A stretch of DNA of 64,000 nucleotides from Kalaharituber pfeilii (Eukaryota > Ascomycota > Pezizomycetes > Pezizales > Pezizaceae): positions 62,001 to 126,000 of the forward strand of contig WHUZ01000082.1 of NCBI GenBank assembly GCA_015179045.1. Reading direction: 5' to 3'. Numbering within the stretch: position 1 is the stretch's first letter; each line of letters opens with the position of its first letter. The notes under the pieces were generated by a model. That model was not told where the DNA came from. It was given only the letters and a program-made list of their open reading frames with translations, and did not search any database. Positions 22,488 to 32,605 of the stretch are shown here, piece by piece. Made by a program: the position numbers and the translations under genes.

Positions 22488-23774
22488 TAACCGTTATGGT
22501 AGCACACGCGACACGCGTGTTAGGGCTGAGCGGGGTGGTTACACTAGCAAGCCTCAATGTACTTACATGTATGCGTGCGTCTTCAACGTTGACACCTTAC
22601 CTTAATGCGGCCTGGGCGGCAAGATGCTGGTTAGCACATGTAGGATTCGACTGATGATAACGAACAGGGTTGAACCCGACTGGTGTGAGCTGAAACAGTT
22701 CCGCGTTGCGGACCGTGGATAGTCAGCAAGCATTTACGTTTTGCAATACCAATTGAGCTGCCCGGGCTGGGCGGCGTTTCTGGAATATGATGTCATGTGC
22801 GGGTGGGTATGTGCACGTTACACGGAGGAGCGGCTGACTGCACAGAATGGAACCTCGGTTTTTGTCGTGGACTAAGCTCCCATGCGTAGCTACTATAGTG
22901 ACTCTCACATGTTTAACTAAGCGTGGGACAGTGTAACGGCGGACGTGGTCTGGGGCCCGTGGATGACGGCGATCTACGGAGCGCAGGCAGGAGGCGGCAG
23001 GCGGCAGTTCAGCAGTTCGCGGCAACAAGGCGGTTCAACGGTTCACAGCGGTACAGCAGTTCAGCGGATCGGCACAGCAGGTAACCACTCTACTTAGTAG
23101 AAACTAAATACAAGAGGTTGCGTAAAGAGAAAAAGGAAAGGAGAACACACAGCCATGAACACCACTTATATACACTTTTGAGACTGCAATACGCACTCAG
23201 GTCGCATCCTTTTTACCCGTATGTATTTTACCGACATCCCGAAATGCTTGTCAGAGGTCATCTTACAGACAGTCCGCACCTCAGTTCACTTTTCTTGGCA
23301 TCCTTTGCCACGAGTTAAACTGGACTCCTACTGTCCTGCGCAATTCATTATTACATGGAGGTTTTGCGTGGCCTGACATACGTATACATACATAGTCTTC
23401 AGATCTGCGGCGCGAAGCGGTTGACGAATCAGGGAACAAGTATATGTGTGCGTCACTAAACCATTGCTAACCTCTATGCTACCCACGATATTTCAAAAAT
23501 TTACTAACGTTGTAAATAGATGTAGCTGCAGCAGCTACATATCAAAGCACATACACCACGAGGTGCAGGGAATATACAGTAGCGCCGGTGAACTTGAACA
23601 AAAAAACCAATGTCAAAGTATGAAATCGAGTAGGCTTATCCCAACACAAAATTGAAGATAAAAAGAAGCAGTGGAAGTGAGTAAGAATGCTTGAAGGTGT
23701 CGATGTGATGATTCGTGATTTTACTGCGTGATTCCTGGTATCTTCCCAATGCTATTGCGCATTAGCTCGCTTCC
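22488..23774. other. No gene recognised
   Basis: Contains a GCAGTTCAGC/GGCGGCAG-type short repeat at 22,985-23,085. Otherwise unique sequence without a convincing ORF. Confidence 0.4.
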
Positions 23775-23859
23775 ACCGCCCTGCCATGGCGAACAGCCGC
23801 AAGCGGGGTAATGTGATATATATATATATATATAAAAAAAAAAAAAAAAAAAAAAAAAA
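23775..23859 (+). mobile_element. LINE-B 3'-end insertion
   Basis: CCCTGCCATGGCGAACAGCC..GGTAATGTGATAT, then (TA)n and 25 A: the LINE-B 3' terminus in sense orientation. Target duplication not clear. Confidence 0.65.
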
Positions 23860-23974
23860 GACAGTCGCCCATTAGGTAAAAATTTCTAATAATAGTCAAC
23901 GTTATTCGTCTGAAGGTATCATTATCGAAGAATTGAGTCCCGTCTGTTGTATTATCTGGAAGGTCCCGTCATTT

Positions 23975-24203
23975 CTATAATTTTTGTTAGTATATATTCA
24001 ATATAAAGTGTGATACATACTTGACTAAAGTCGTAGACCACTGCTGTTTAAAATTCTAGATATACGGGAGATTCTACTCATATGAATACTCACACAATCT
24101 GGTAAACGCTGGCCTCAATTCACCTGGATAGCAGTGGAGCAATTCGTTTAATTCGCTCGAACCTTCCTGAATATATAGCCTAGGCCGGCCTGTTGGATTC
24201 ATT
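23975..24203 (+). repeat. Family Y dispersed repeat
   Basis: Uninterrupted copy: GTGATACATACTTGACTAAA, TTAAAATTCTAGATATACGG, ATCTGGTAAACGCTGGCCTC and the GGCCTGTTGGATTCATTGACG edge. It reveals the empty sites for the LINE and LTR insertions near 2.8-2.9 kb. Confidence 0.65.
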
Positions 24204-24218
24204 GACGTCATACTCGCA

Positions 24219-24449
24219 TCAATTTGCTAGCAGCTCACGTCTATATATAGTGGTGTTAGGATATACACATATTGTACGTGGCTTTATGCTGAAGAACAAA
24301 GAAATCAAGAGAGCGATGAAGTGAATGGCAGCTACGAATCCAATCATTCTCTTCGCTTCACCTTCACTCCTTACAAAATAATAGACAGGAATCATGAAAA
24401 TAGTGTATAACTTGAAAAGACATGATAAGACTATTCTAAACATTTCCAT
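24219..24449 (-). pseudogene. Membrane-protein fragment, DUF6594-like, joined to LTR sequence
   Basis: A 76-codon frame with two hydrophobic segments (LFKLYTIFMIPVYYFV and MIGFVAAIHFIALLISLFF) separated by a short charged loop (RSEGEAKR). This spacing resembles the C-terminal membrane pair of fungal DUF6594 proteins, which are widespread and of unknown function. The last ~20 codons run into the copia-type LTR fragment at 24,222-24,285, so the native C-terminus is lost. Upstream exons are not evident. Assignment is by pattern and is tentative. Confidence 0.35.
24222..24285 (+). mobile_element. Copia-type LTR fragment
   Basis: TTTGCTAGCAGCTCACGTCTATATATAG and the next 30 bases match 896-955 of the LTR at 731-1021. 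Confidence 0.5.
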
Positions 24450-24815
24450 ATACTAACCCACTAATCCTCATAGTACATTTCTGGAGTTTCATAGCTGCAC
24501 TCATACATGGTGTATTAAGGAAAATGGATTACCTAATAGGGTGTATATTGACAAGTAATTTTATCGACTCCTACTTGCTGTCAATACTTACTTATATCAA
24601 CCTACTCCGAATATATTCTCCTACGTGTACAGTGTTATATTTTAGATTGTTTTAAACACTCCTCATATTTTATGCAGACCAAATATCAAAATTCACTGCT
24701 GGATAAAAAGATATACATATGGATATCAACTCACCACCTGATCCATATGCATCCACTCACCATGAAATATTTCAGTTCTGTTGAATACACACTGTAGGAC
24801 ATGTGTGCACTCGTT

Positions 24816-24875
24816 TTTTTTTTTTTTTTTTTTTTATTTCATTACTCGCATGCCGCCTGATAGGCTATGGCGAGG
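24816..24875 (-). mobile_element. LINE-A 3'-end insertion, 60 bp
   Basis: T run followed by ATTTCATTACTCGCATGCCG..GGCTATGGCGAG. A perfect 12-bp target duplication TGTGCACTCGTT flanks it (24,804-24,815 and 24,876-24,887). Confidence 0.9.
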
Positions 24876-25074
24876 TGTGCACTCGTTGAAGATCTCAAAT
24901 GGCTGCCATGCCATTTGCACCTGTAGAGGATTTGAATGCCTAATGGGGCAACTACCACCATAGAGTATCATCCAAAACTATATTAGGTGTAGAATTTATA
25001 TGGAAATACCCAGGACGATTAAAATCTAATCCGCCTAGGTTAAATTCTAAAATCGCTTGAATTTACGTAAATGG

Positions 25075-25165
25075 CCTGGTTGGCCTGGACTGGCTTGGTT
25101 GGCCTGATTCATGTGGATCAGGCCGGTCCAGGCTGGTCCAGGCCACTAAGAATACCGGCCCTGAA
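25075..25165. repeat. GGCCTG/CAGGCC repeat patch
   Basis: Alternating GGCCTGG and CCAGGCC motifs like the arms of H1 elements, but without CAGTGTTCCC termini; probably a decayed arm or the edge of a family Y copy. Confidence 0.55.
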
Positions 25166-25233
25166 CCGGTCTAGGCGGTTTCAGTCCAATGCAGATCACG
25201 GCCTGTTGGATTCATTGTGTGTGACAAGCACTA

Positions 25234-25289
25234 TTTTTTTTTTATATCACGTTACCCCGCTTGCAGCTGTTCGCATGGCATGGCAGGGC
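25234..25289 (-). mobile_element. LINE-B 3'-end insertion, 56 bp
   Basis: T run, ATATCACGTTACCCCGCTTG, CAGCTGTTCG and GGCAGG; flanked by a 13-bp duplication GTGACAAGCACTA (25,221-25,233 and 25,290-25,302). Confidence 0.9.
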
Positions 25290-25375
25290 GTGACAAGCAC
25301 TATGGAGTTTGGGTTCTGTCTACATCTGGTGAAGTACTCCCTTGGTGCCACAACAAAACCACCGACATGAGTGAA

Positions 25376-26481
25376 TCACAGCAAAAGCAATAGATGAAAC
25401 TTCTCCCACCAGTCCACTGCCCCTTGCAAACAAATCGCGTCATCCCAATTGCCCATCCTAAAGAACCTTCCAGGAAATTTCACCGGCTCGATAGCAACCT
25501 CTCCATGATCTCCTACACGGTGGATTCTGTATTTCTCATACTCCCCACAGCCGTACTGGCCATTGACCTCCCCTCCACCCCACTCTGCCCTGTCGCCGGG
25601 TGCAATGTGGTGCGGATCAGCGCGTATGTACCGGTTGTCGAAAGCGACGCTGCGGAAAGCGTAGATCCCGTTGCCATGCCGCTCAAGCTCGAATATCTCC
25701 CACCACTGGATGCGGGTATGGAGTTTGACGGCCCCACCACCTCTAGGTTGGTAGGAGTTGAGGCCTGTACCATTCAAACCGATATAGCGGCCTTGGGAAG
25801 CGATGGGTTCGATGGCAACATGGATTGGGGTTAATGTACGGCTAATGGTATCCTTGTATTTTTGTAGCTCGTGGCCGCGTTTATCATGCTCGCCAGTAAG
25901 CTTCTGCAGTTTCAACTGCAGCTGTGATTTTTCTTCCTCGAAGGTCTTCTGGTCGTGATCTCTTTGCCGTGCTAGTTCGTTACACTTGCTGTTGAGCTGG
26001 TTGATGTTAATCTCGCCTTGCGAGAGCTGTTGCTGTGCATCTGCAAGTTTTTCATGTAAGTCACGGATGATATTCGATCCCTCATCGCTGGCGCTGCCTT
26101 GTGCATTTAGTACTTCAAAGTCATCGATCACGGTGCCGCCCTCGGTAGGCGTGTAACAAGTGCTTCCCCCTTGCCGAAGGAAGCTACCCAGGCGTGCAGA
26201 AAGCAACTCGCTATAAGGCTTTCGTACCTGATGAACAGGAACATCCATAAGTCCCGTTAGCGCGCAGAGATCTTAAGCAGCGCCTAATTAAAGAATGGCA
26301 ATGCAAATTGGGGACTCACGGAATTAATCAACTTGACAAAGACAACCTGTGGGTCGGCATTGTCACTGTTTGCAGAACAGAACAGGTCCCAGAGACTGTC
26401 AAGCTTGGCTTCGGTAAGAAACTCGTCGGCTGTGAGGAGATCTCGATCGCGCAGTGCATGTGCTGGAGGAGAAGTGAGCAT
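25376..26481 (-). CDS. Coiled-coil and beta-trefoil (fascin-like) protein, two exons
   Basis: Exons 26481-26320 and 26227-25376 join in frame across a 92-bp GT..AG intron to give 337 residues. The start is the first ATG of the frame. Residues ~1-105 are a helical/acidic region (TADEFLTEAKLDSLWDLF). Residues ~107-182 form a Gln/Glu/Lys-rich coiled coil. Residues ~188-337 show beta-trefoil repeats: QGRYIGLNG, WWEIFELER, NRYIRADP, EYEKYRIHR, PGRFFRMG and WWEKFHL, the pattern of fascin or actin-cross-linking-like domains. Such folds bind actin, carbohydrate or protein partners; no catalytic residues are visible. No signal peptide, so a cytosolic role is likely. The neighbourhood is transposon debris and says nothing about function. 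The full architecture is not one I can name. Confidence 0.7.
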
Positions 26482-26929
26482 GTTGGCAAAGAAGGGCCGG
26501 CTAAGGAAAGATGGAAAGTTGCGAAATACAAGTTGGGGGTCAAGTCGAGATGAATTTGCACAATTGTGATGATGGCTCGAGCATTGCGTTTTCCTTTGCC
26601 CCTTGCAAGTGCAAATATTTATTCGGTGCTTGAACAATTGAATCGACAAGAAATGTGGCGCGGGGTTAGATTAAGGCCACCAATAGCCAAGATGTCAAGC
26701 GGAACCGCAGCAGCAGGGATATTATTGAGGACAATCCTCTGGGATGTCTCTGCAACTGTGACATGTGCGTTACTTCGCCATGACATATTCTAAGACTTCG
26801 ATACTCTGACTTATAATTTTTGGCTTGGGTATTTCGCTTGAGTTGAAGCTGCCTATTTTCGTCGCACTTTGTGGTGTATGTGTAGTGAATTTAGTAATGC
26901 AAGCATATTTAGGCACTTTTTATTCTGTA
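26482..26929. other. Upstream region of the beta-trefoil gene
   Basis: Probable promoter for the minus-strand gene, then unique sequence with no supported ORF. Confidence 0.4.
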
Positions 26930-27642
26930 ATAAGCGCACATGTAGCATTTTTCAACAGGCAACAAGCAACGTAAAGGTGCAGCGGCAGCCTTGGCAACAT
27001 ATCTGGATTTATAGAACATGTAATATACAGTACGTAATGATTGACTGAATTGAGTAAATTTCCATTGTGGTACAGCCAGCACAAGGTCATGTAAAGTTGT
27101 CATGATAACCTTTGGGCAGTTCACAGAGTTCAGGTACTGTAGGTGCGAAACTGAGGAATTTATTTATTTATTTTGTTATTATTATTATTATTTTTTTTTT
27201 TATATATCATTACTCGCATGCCCCCCTATGGGCTATGGCGAGGGTATGTACATTATGTACTGTGGAAAAGTAGAGAAAGAGGAATTGAGCAGATAGTGAA
27301 TGCGAAAAACGGAAGGAGGATATGATGTACTCTGCTATAGCAGGATGTGTGAGTTAGATTCTGCAGGCGCCCACCTCTACATAGATGATCAGAACGAGAA
27401 CACAGTTAAAAACAGATAGCATAGTGAACTGAACTCTCTAATGAAATAACTCTCTCAGCACACAGGCTCAAACTGGTGATGTTATTAGTATTTGCGCGAA
27501 CTGGTCTGCCTGAACTGGCCTGATCATGAATGACCTGAATGACCTGAATCGGGCTGAATCGGGCTGCATGTTTCAGGCCGGTCCAGGCCATCAAAAGCTC
27601 CGCCGGGGCCGTCCCTGGCATGGCCGGTCGGGAACACAGTAT
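26930..27642 (+). mobile_element. H1-related element, copy 5, left end missing
   Basis: 26,930-27,480 matches the core of copy 4 (30,380-30,840): shared TGACTGAATTGAG, GGTGCGAAACTGAG, GCAGGATGTGTGAGTTAGAT, CACACAGGCTCAAACTGGTGATG. The right arm (27,480-27,636) is GGCCTG-rich and ends CGGGAACACAGT, a degenerate form of GGGAACACTG. No left arm or terminus. Interrupted by a LINE-A insertion. Confidence 0.7.
27162..27283 (-). mobile_element. LINE-A 3'-end insertion inside H1 copy 5
   Basis: (TATT)n/T run, then ATATATCATTACTCGCATGC..GGGCTATGGCGAGG and ~40 bp of 3' UTR. Copy 4 of H1 supplies the empty site; GAGGAATT lies on both sides. Confidence 0.75.
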
Positions 27643-27840
27643 TTTTTTTTTTTTTTTTAATATATCATTAATCGCTTGCCGCCCTGTGGGCTATGGCGAT
27701 ACTTTAGATACATGATAGAAAAATAAAAGGACAATAATGAAATTAAAAGGAAAGGTTTAAGGTTTCCGCGTCGTCTTGCTCCTCCTCTCGTCCTATTCCT
27801 CTAACATCTCCACCAGCCTTCTCAACGGGTCTTCTTCCCC
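27643..27840 (-). mobile_element. LINE-A 3'-end insertion, 198 bp
   Basis: T run, ATATCATTAATCGCTTGCCG, GGGCTATGGCGA, the 3' UTR, and the end of ORF2 (minus-strand GEEDPLRRLVEMLEE then stop). Flanked by a perfect 13-bp duplication GGGAACACAGTAT (27,630-27,642 and 27,841-27,853). Confidence 0.92.
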
Positions 27841-28019
27841 GGGAACACAGTATAATGACGTTGCTAATTCCTACAACGAGCGTATTCAGTACTTTCTAGA
27901 TATCTCATCACGTGAAATTACCTCATACCACGATCTCGGCTCATGTGCTAATCTCAGATTCGACGGCCTATAACTCTATAAGTTTCTAACGGAATCAAGC
28001 AGTGATTGCAGTAGGGCAA

Positions 28020-28247
28020 TGGAAGGCTTGTGATACATTCTTGACTCAAGTCGTAGACAGCTGCTGTTTAAAATTCTAGATATACGGGAGATTCTACTCA
28101 TTTAAATACTCAAACAATCTGGTAAATGCTGGCCTCAATTCACCTGGATAGCTGTGGAGTGATTAGTTTAATTGGCTCCAGAAATTCACGGCCCAGGCCA
28201 GTCCAGGCCTTCTGTCTGCCTGGCCTGGCCTGGCATGTTGGATTCAT
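28020..28247 (+). repeat. Family Y dispersed repeat
   Basis: Third copy: TTGACTCAAGTCGTAGACAG, TTAAAATTCTAGATATACGG, CTCAATTCACCTGGATAGC and a GGCCTG-rich edge ending ATGTTGGATTCATTGACG. Confidence 0.65.
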
Positions 28248-28300
28248 TGACGTGATATGTCCTGTGATGCTCGTTGTATAATCTTCAACACTCCCACTCA
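28248..28300 (-). mobile_element. Copia-type polypurine tract and 3' LTR start
   Basis: Read on the minus strand, a purine tract GAGTGGGAG is followed by TGTTGAAGATTATACAACGA, the same LTR start as at 731. The LTR is cut after ~44 bp by the family Y repeat. Confidence 0.55.
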
Positions 28301-28749
28301 ACCGAAATGATCGCACACTCAACATGTCTTCTCAACACAGTAATTTGAACTCATAGCGCATATCAACACAGACGCAGAACGTATATTAACATAGTACATA
28401 TCCATGCAAAACTTCAACCGTTCAGATAAACAATTCAACTGACAATGAACATGATTAAAGTCAATGAAAATCCTACTTTCTCATAGATATGCGATGCTCA
28501 TTCACAGTCCACCCTTGCCACCTCATTTAAGCAGTTGCAGAACCAGGCAAACAAGATATAGTTTTGGACCTCTATGGACTCATTGGCATACATTTCTATG
28601 TACTCGGGGTCAGGGTTAGTCTTCAGATGCATAAGAGCTGCATAACTGGGCGTCTTCCATCGCAACGCAACATAGTTGGATAATCGAACAAAAGTCTTCA
28701 GAACGTTTATATGGGATTTACATACAAAAACTTCTATCATTAAATTAAT
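28301..28749. other. No gene recognised
   Basis: An 80-codon minus-strand ORF (28,498-28,740) with several Cys and aromatic residues is present, but matches nothing I know and may be chance. Confidence 0.35.
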
Positions 28750-28890
28750 AAGGTGTTACAGCCCCACCAGCAGCAATAATAGCTCAGAGTCTATCTGGCA
28801 TACTCCTAACTAATGACAGCAACCTCTCCTTCGTTATTTTTTCCCATTCCTCTTATAGCTTTTCCTTCAGTACCTCCCTGTCCTCAATCC
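28750..28890 (-). pseudogene. Tc1-like transposase C-terminal fragment
   Basis: Minus-strand translation, with stops, gives EEWEKITKERLLSLVRSMPD followed by RL.AIIAAGGAVTPY, the spacing seen at the end of Tc1/mariner DD34E transposases (W..I....I..L..SMP.R..A.I...G..T.Y). Only ~45 codons remain; no DDE residues or TIRs seen. Confidence 0.5.
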
Positions 28891-29663
28891 GACAGCAGAT
28901 TTGCATCGTCACGTAGTGTAATAATTCCAAGACGCTCGCCTCGTGTAGTCTCTCTATTCCGGAACTTGGTCGGACTGCCAAAATAATCTTTTCGGGTTCC
29001 TCGTAGCTTCATTGCTGCTGTAACTTATGCGCGTGCCGGTAATATAGCTCTGTTGACACTTAGTGTTTAGCGTCACGTCTAAATTACAGGTAATTTGTGT
29101 TGTTGTCCACATCGCGTTACCTAGAGGAAGCTTGGCAATGCAGTGCATAGCGCTTCTGAAGACTTACCCTTGACCCCGAGTACTATGTTAGGAAGCTAAG
29201 CTCTTACACTTATATATACACTGTGGTGCTCAACTGCTCCAATCCTTTGTCAGTGCTGCGATAACGTCATTCAAAAAAACATTTTCCTATGTATGTATTT
29301 CTATTATATGGCTTTACAGTGTCTCTGAATAGCTCAATACCACCATCTACCGGAATAAGCGAATTTGCTATTACAGTAACTTTTTGCCTATGGGCCCGAC
29401 GGTCACGAAATCGTGGTATACTTGCTTAGGATAAGCAACATAGTACACATTGAGATGATCGTAGGTAACCTCAGTCACACATGATGCCATGTATTTTTAA
29501 AGTTGGCCTCGTGCATGAATTTCCTTTTATTTTTTATTTTATTTTTGAAGGTAAGTACTGTGAAAAGAGATAAGCAATGGACCTTCAGGTGCGATTCGAT
29601 CTTCACATTCATCAACCATCTTTTGATTGGATCAATCCAGCTCCCGCCGAAATTCTCGAGGCC
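28891..29663. other. No gene recognised
   Basis: Unique sequence flanking the Tc1 fragment and H1 copy 4. ORFs under 75 codons only. Confidence 0.35.
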
Positions 29664-29871
29664 CAGTGTTTCCAACGGGCCGGCCAGGCCAGGCCAAGGG
29701 TATGGCCTGGGCCGGCCTGGACCGTGAAAATCTAGGCCTGGGCCGGTCCAGGCCGCCTGAATGTTTCAGGCCGGTCCAGGCCGTCCAGGCGGGCCCAGGC
29801 CTGTCCAGGCCGGTCCAGGCCATTCAGGCCAGTCCAGAACAAAGAGTGAAAATAATGTCGCTATATACATG

Positions 29872-30190
29872 AGAGAATAAAAGATAGTGAAATAAATACG
29901 CGCGGTATCTGAAAGAATAATAGGTGGCGAAATAAATACACCTGGAAAGAATGGGAGATGGTGAAATAAACTCATGCGATATTTGACCTCAATCGGAGAG
30001 AAGAATAGACTGCGAAATAAATACACATAGAAAGAATAATAGTTGTAAATAAATGGACGCGATATGTGACCTAAATTTGAAAAAGTAATAGCTGGGCGAA
30101 ATGAACACACGCGGAAAGAATAATAGGTGGGCAAAATAAATACACGCGGAAAGAATAATAGGTGGTGAGATGAATAGCCGGGTATGTGAC
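29872..30190. repeat. Minisatellite within H1 copy 4
   Basis: About eight imperfect ~40-bp units built on GAAATAAATACACGCGGAAAG and AATAATAGGTGG. Confidence 0.75.
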
Positions 30191-30847
30191 CGCAGTCCCT
30201 ACGCGTGGATATGTGTCGGGGTTTAAATACTAAAAAAGTATACCTAAATGGTCTGGACCGCCTGGACCGGTCTGGACCAGCCTGGACCGCCTGGACCGGT
30301 CTGGACCAGCCTGAACCGTCTGAAACGGCCTGAATAGCATCAACCAATCAGTAACTGCATTTTGGCCTTTGATCATCGAGATCAGCATATATCCCTGATA
30401 TCATGACAACCAATTAGCAGCCGAAGCACTGCCTTGGCCACATATCTATAATTTTAGACCATATAATGTACGTAATAGTTAACTGAATTGAGCAATTTCC
30501 ATTATGATAGCTAGCAATAGGTGATCTTGCGACTGTGCGTATACATATAAGATGGTCATGATAACCCTTAAATAGTTTTACAGAGTGTAGGTACTATAGG
30601 TGCGAAACTGAGAGGATGGAATTGAGAAGATATGGACTGCGAAAAGTGGAAGGAGAATGTAGTGCACTCTGCTATGGCAGGATGTGTGAGTTAGATTCAG
30701 CGGGTGCCTACCTCTACATAGATGATTAGAATGAGAACACAGAACGCAGTTAAAACAGACAGCAAAGTGAACTGAAATCTCTAGTAAAATAATTCCCTTA
30801 GCACACAGGCTCAAACTGGTGATGCTATTGAGTATTTACGTGAGTAT

Positions 30848-30873
30848 TTTTTTTTTTTTATATCATTAATCGC
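30848..30873 (-). mobile_element. 26-bp LINE-A micro-insertion
   Basis: Only a T run plus ATATCATTAATCGC, the last ~14 bases of LINE-A, bounded by a perfect 13-bp duplication TTTACGTGAGTAT (30,835-30,847 and 30,874-30,886). Confidence 0.88.
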
Positions 30874-31066
30874 TTTACGTGAGTATGGCCTGAACCGGCC
30901 TGAATGGCCTGAACCGGCCTGAATTCGGCCTGCATGTTTCAGGCCGGCCCAGGCCATCAGAAGCTCCGCCGGGGCCGCCCCAGGCGGTTTCAGGCCTGCC
31001 AAGCCAGGCCGCCGATCAGACCAGGCCAGGCGGCCTGATCGGCGGCCTGGCCGGTTGGGAACACTG

Positions 31067-31374
31067 TCGAGGCCTTCTCTTATCGGGAAACCCTTTTCTT
31101 TCTTTCCACCCGAGTGCGTCCTCTTCCTCATTACTTCAATAATGGGCCTTCCCCATCCTGGGCCCTGCATGCTCTGCTCACCCCCTCGATAACACCTCCT
31201 CACCAGGCTCAACTGTCTGTGCAACGACACGAACCGCCCCCTTTCTTCTCCAGACACAGTTGCATCTCTCACATTTGTTCCTTATGCCGATCTTTTCTTC
31301 TCTGGTATATCCACTCCTCCCATAGAATTTCGGCATTCTCTATTATCTTCTTCAACCTCTTTCAATTGACCTAC
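31067..31374. other. No gene recognised
   Basis: CT-rich unique sequence to the right of H1 copy 4; no supported ORF. Confidence 0.35.
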
Positions 31375-31412
31375 AGGGCGGCATGCGAGTAAAGATATAT
31401 ATAAAAAAAAAA
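31375..31412 (+). mobile_element. LINE-A 3'-end insertion
   Basis: AGGGCGGCATGCGAGTAAAG then ATATATAT and an A run. GACCT lies on each side, a weak candidate duplication. Confidence 0.6.
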
Positions 31413-31594
31413 GAGACCTCTCACCCTGTTCGACTCTTCCTCTCCTAATCTTGATGAGAAGATGTGCACGAATCGACTGCTATACACGTGGAAGGATAAA
31501 GTGCTGAAGATGGCAATACTTAAACTTTCCCATCTTATATATTCATGCTTACGAGATTGTATATGCATCATTCACACCTTCATTATATCTCCAT

Positions 31595-31655
31595 CCTTTT
31601 TTTTTTTTTTTTTTATTTCACGTGACCCCGCTTGCAGCTGTTCGCCATGGCAGGA
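31595..31655 (-). mobile_element. LINE-B 3'-end insertion, 61 bp
   Basis: T run, ATTTCACGTGACCCCGCTTG, CAGCTGTTCGCCATGGCAGG; flanks CATTATATCTCCAT and CATTATCTCCAT form a slightly diverged target duplication. Confidence 0.88.
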
Positions 31656-31809
31656 CATTATCTCCATGCTGTCACTTACCTAAGTACTCATGAGTAGCCC
31701 TATAACTCTACTGTATATCTTTGAATATCCCATATATAGAACCTGATGTGTATTCTATTCTGCCACTAGTATTATTAAACAAATATAGCTATTATGTAGT
31801 TGATGTAGG

Positions 31810-31810
<1 letters not shown>

Positions 31811-31844
<34 letters not shown>

Positions 31845-31910
31845 TTCACGTAACCCTGCTTGCAGCTGTTCGCCAGGGTAGGGCAGACATTTCAGGTAAA
31901 AAAGATGTCA
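31811..31910 (-). mobile_element. LINE-B 3'-end insertion
   Basis: T run of ~29, ATATTTCACGTAACCCTGCT, GCAGCTGTTCGCCAGGG. TTGATGTA flanks it on both sides, a probable target duplication. Confidence 0.75.
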
Positions 31911-32028
31911 TTGATGTATGTGCGTACCGTCCAGACAGCGTATTTCAAGGTTCCCTCAGAGCCTTGACCTTGTGTGCCGACACGTAACTCACGGAGTTCT
32001 GACCTGGTGCTGACGCCTTCACAAGGTA

Positions 32029-32089
32029 ATTTTTTTTTTTTTTTTTGGGTGTCACGTGACCCGCGCGCAGCTGCTCACCAAGGCAGGGC
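32029..32089 (-). mobile_element. LINE-B 3'-end insertion, 61 bp
   Basis: T run, GTCACGTGACCCGCGCGCAG, CTGCTCACCAAGGCAGGG; perfect 10-bp duplication TCACAAGGTA on both sides. Confidence 0.85.
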
Positions 32090-32099
32090 TCACAAGGTA

Positions 32100-32513
32100 T
32101 CTCCGAATGCACTTGTTCCACCTCAAACCTACCGGGCCACAGCCTGTCAGGAGGCGTGGTCTGGGTTGCCTGCAGGGAGCCAGACCGGCTGAGGAAAGCA
32201 GCAATCGCCACGCATGTAGGACAGTGAGGGCACAGGGGGCATTGAGGGAAATGACAGCGGACGGAGCGGCGAAGATTGAGGTACCTCTGCTTGCCACACC
32301 AAAACGAGGAGTACATACTGGATGAGGACATAAAACAGTAGGGACCTAGCTGCCAATATGTGGGTAAACGTAAGCACAGGAGGATCAAGCACAATGAAGC
32401 GAAACCATGCCCCTCCGTGCGTAATATTTCCGTAAGCCAAACACCCATTCCAGTAGGAAGACAATCAAGTGAACGACTGTAGCTAGTGCATCATGCCACA
32501 TTGTAACTATCAG
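32100..32513. other. No gene recognised
   Basis: Open frames occur on both strands but overlap each other, and none has a recognisable domain. Confidence 0.35.
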
Positions 32514-32527
32514 TTTTGAGATTCGGT

Positions 32528-32591
32528 TGTTTTTTTTTTTTTTTTTTTTTTTTATATCATTAATCGCTTGCCGCCCTATGGGCGATGGCGA
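32528..32591 (-). mobile_element. LINE-A 3'-end insertion, 64 bp
   Basis: T run, ATATCATTAATCGCTTGCCG, CCCTATGGGCGATGGCGA; perfect 14-bp duplication TTTTGAGATTCGGT (32,514-32,527 and 32,592-32,605). Confidence 0.92.
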
Positions 32592-32605
32592 TTTTGAGAT
32601 TCGGT

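Larger units (their letters stand above)
29664..31066 (+). mobile_element. H1 hAT-like element, copy 4 (long form)
   Basis: Starts CAGTGTTTCCAACGGGCC and ends GCCGGTTGGGAACACTG; a perfect 8-bp target duplication TCGAGGCC lies at 29,656-29,663 and 31,067-31,074. GGCCTG-type arms occupy 29,670-29,835, 30,245-30,345 and 30,885-31,066. The interior differs from copies 1-3: a ~40-bp minisatellite followed by a core shared with copy 5. No transposase gene. Confidence 0.92.

Noticed and set aside
31945..32448. 167-codon minus-strand ORF with several Cys
   Set aside because: Runs through a LINE-B poly-T tract and its tail, so it cannot be a native gene; no zinc-finger spacing.
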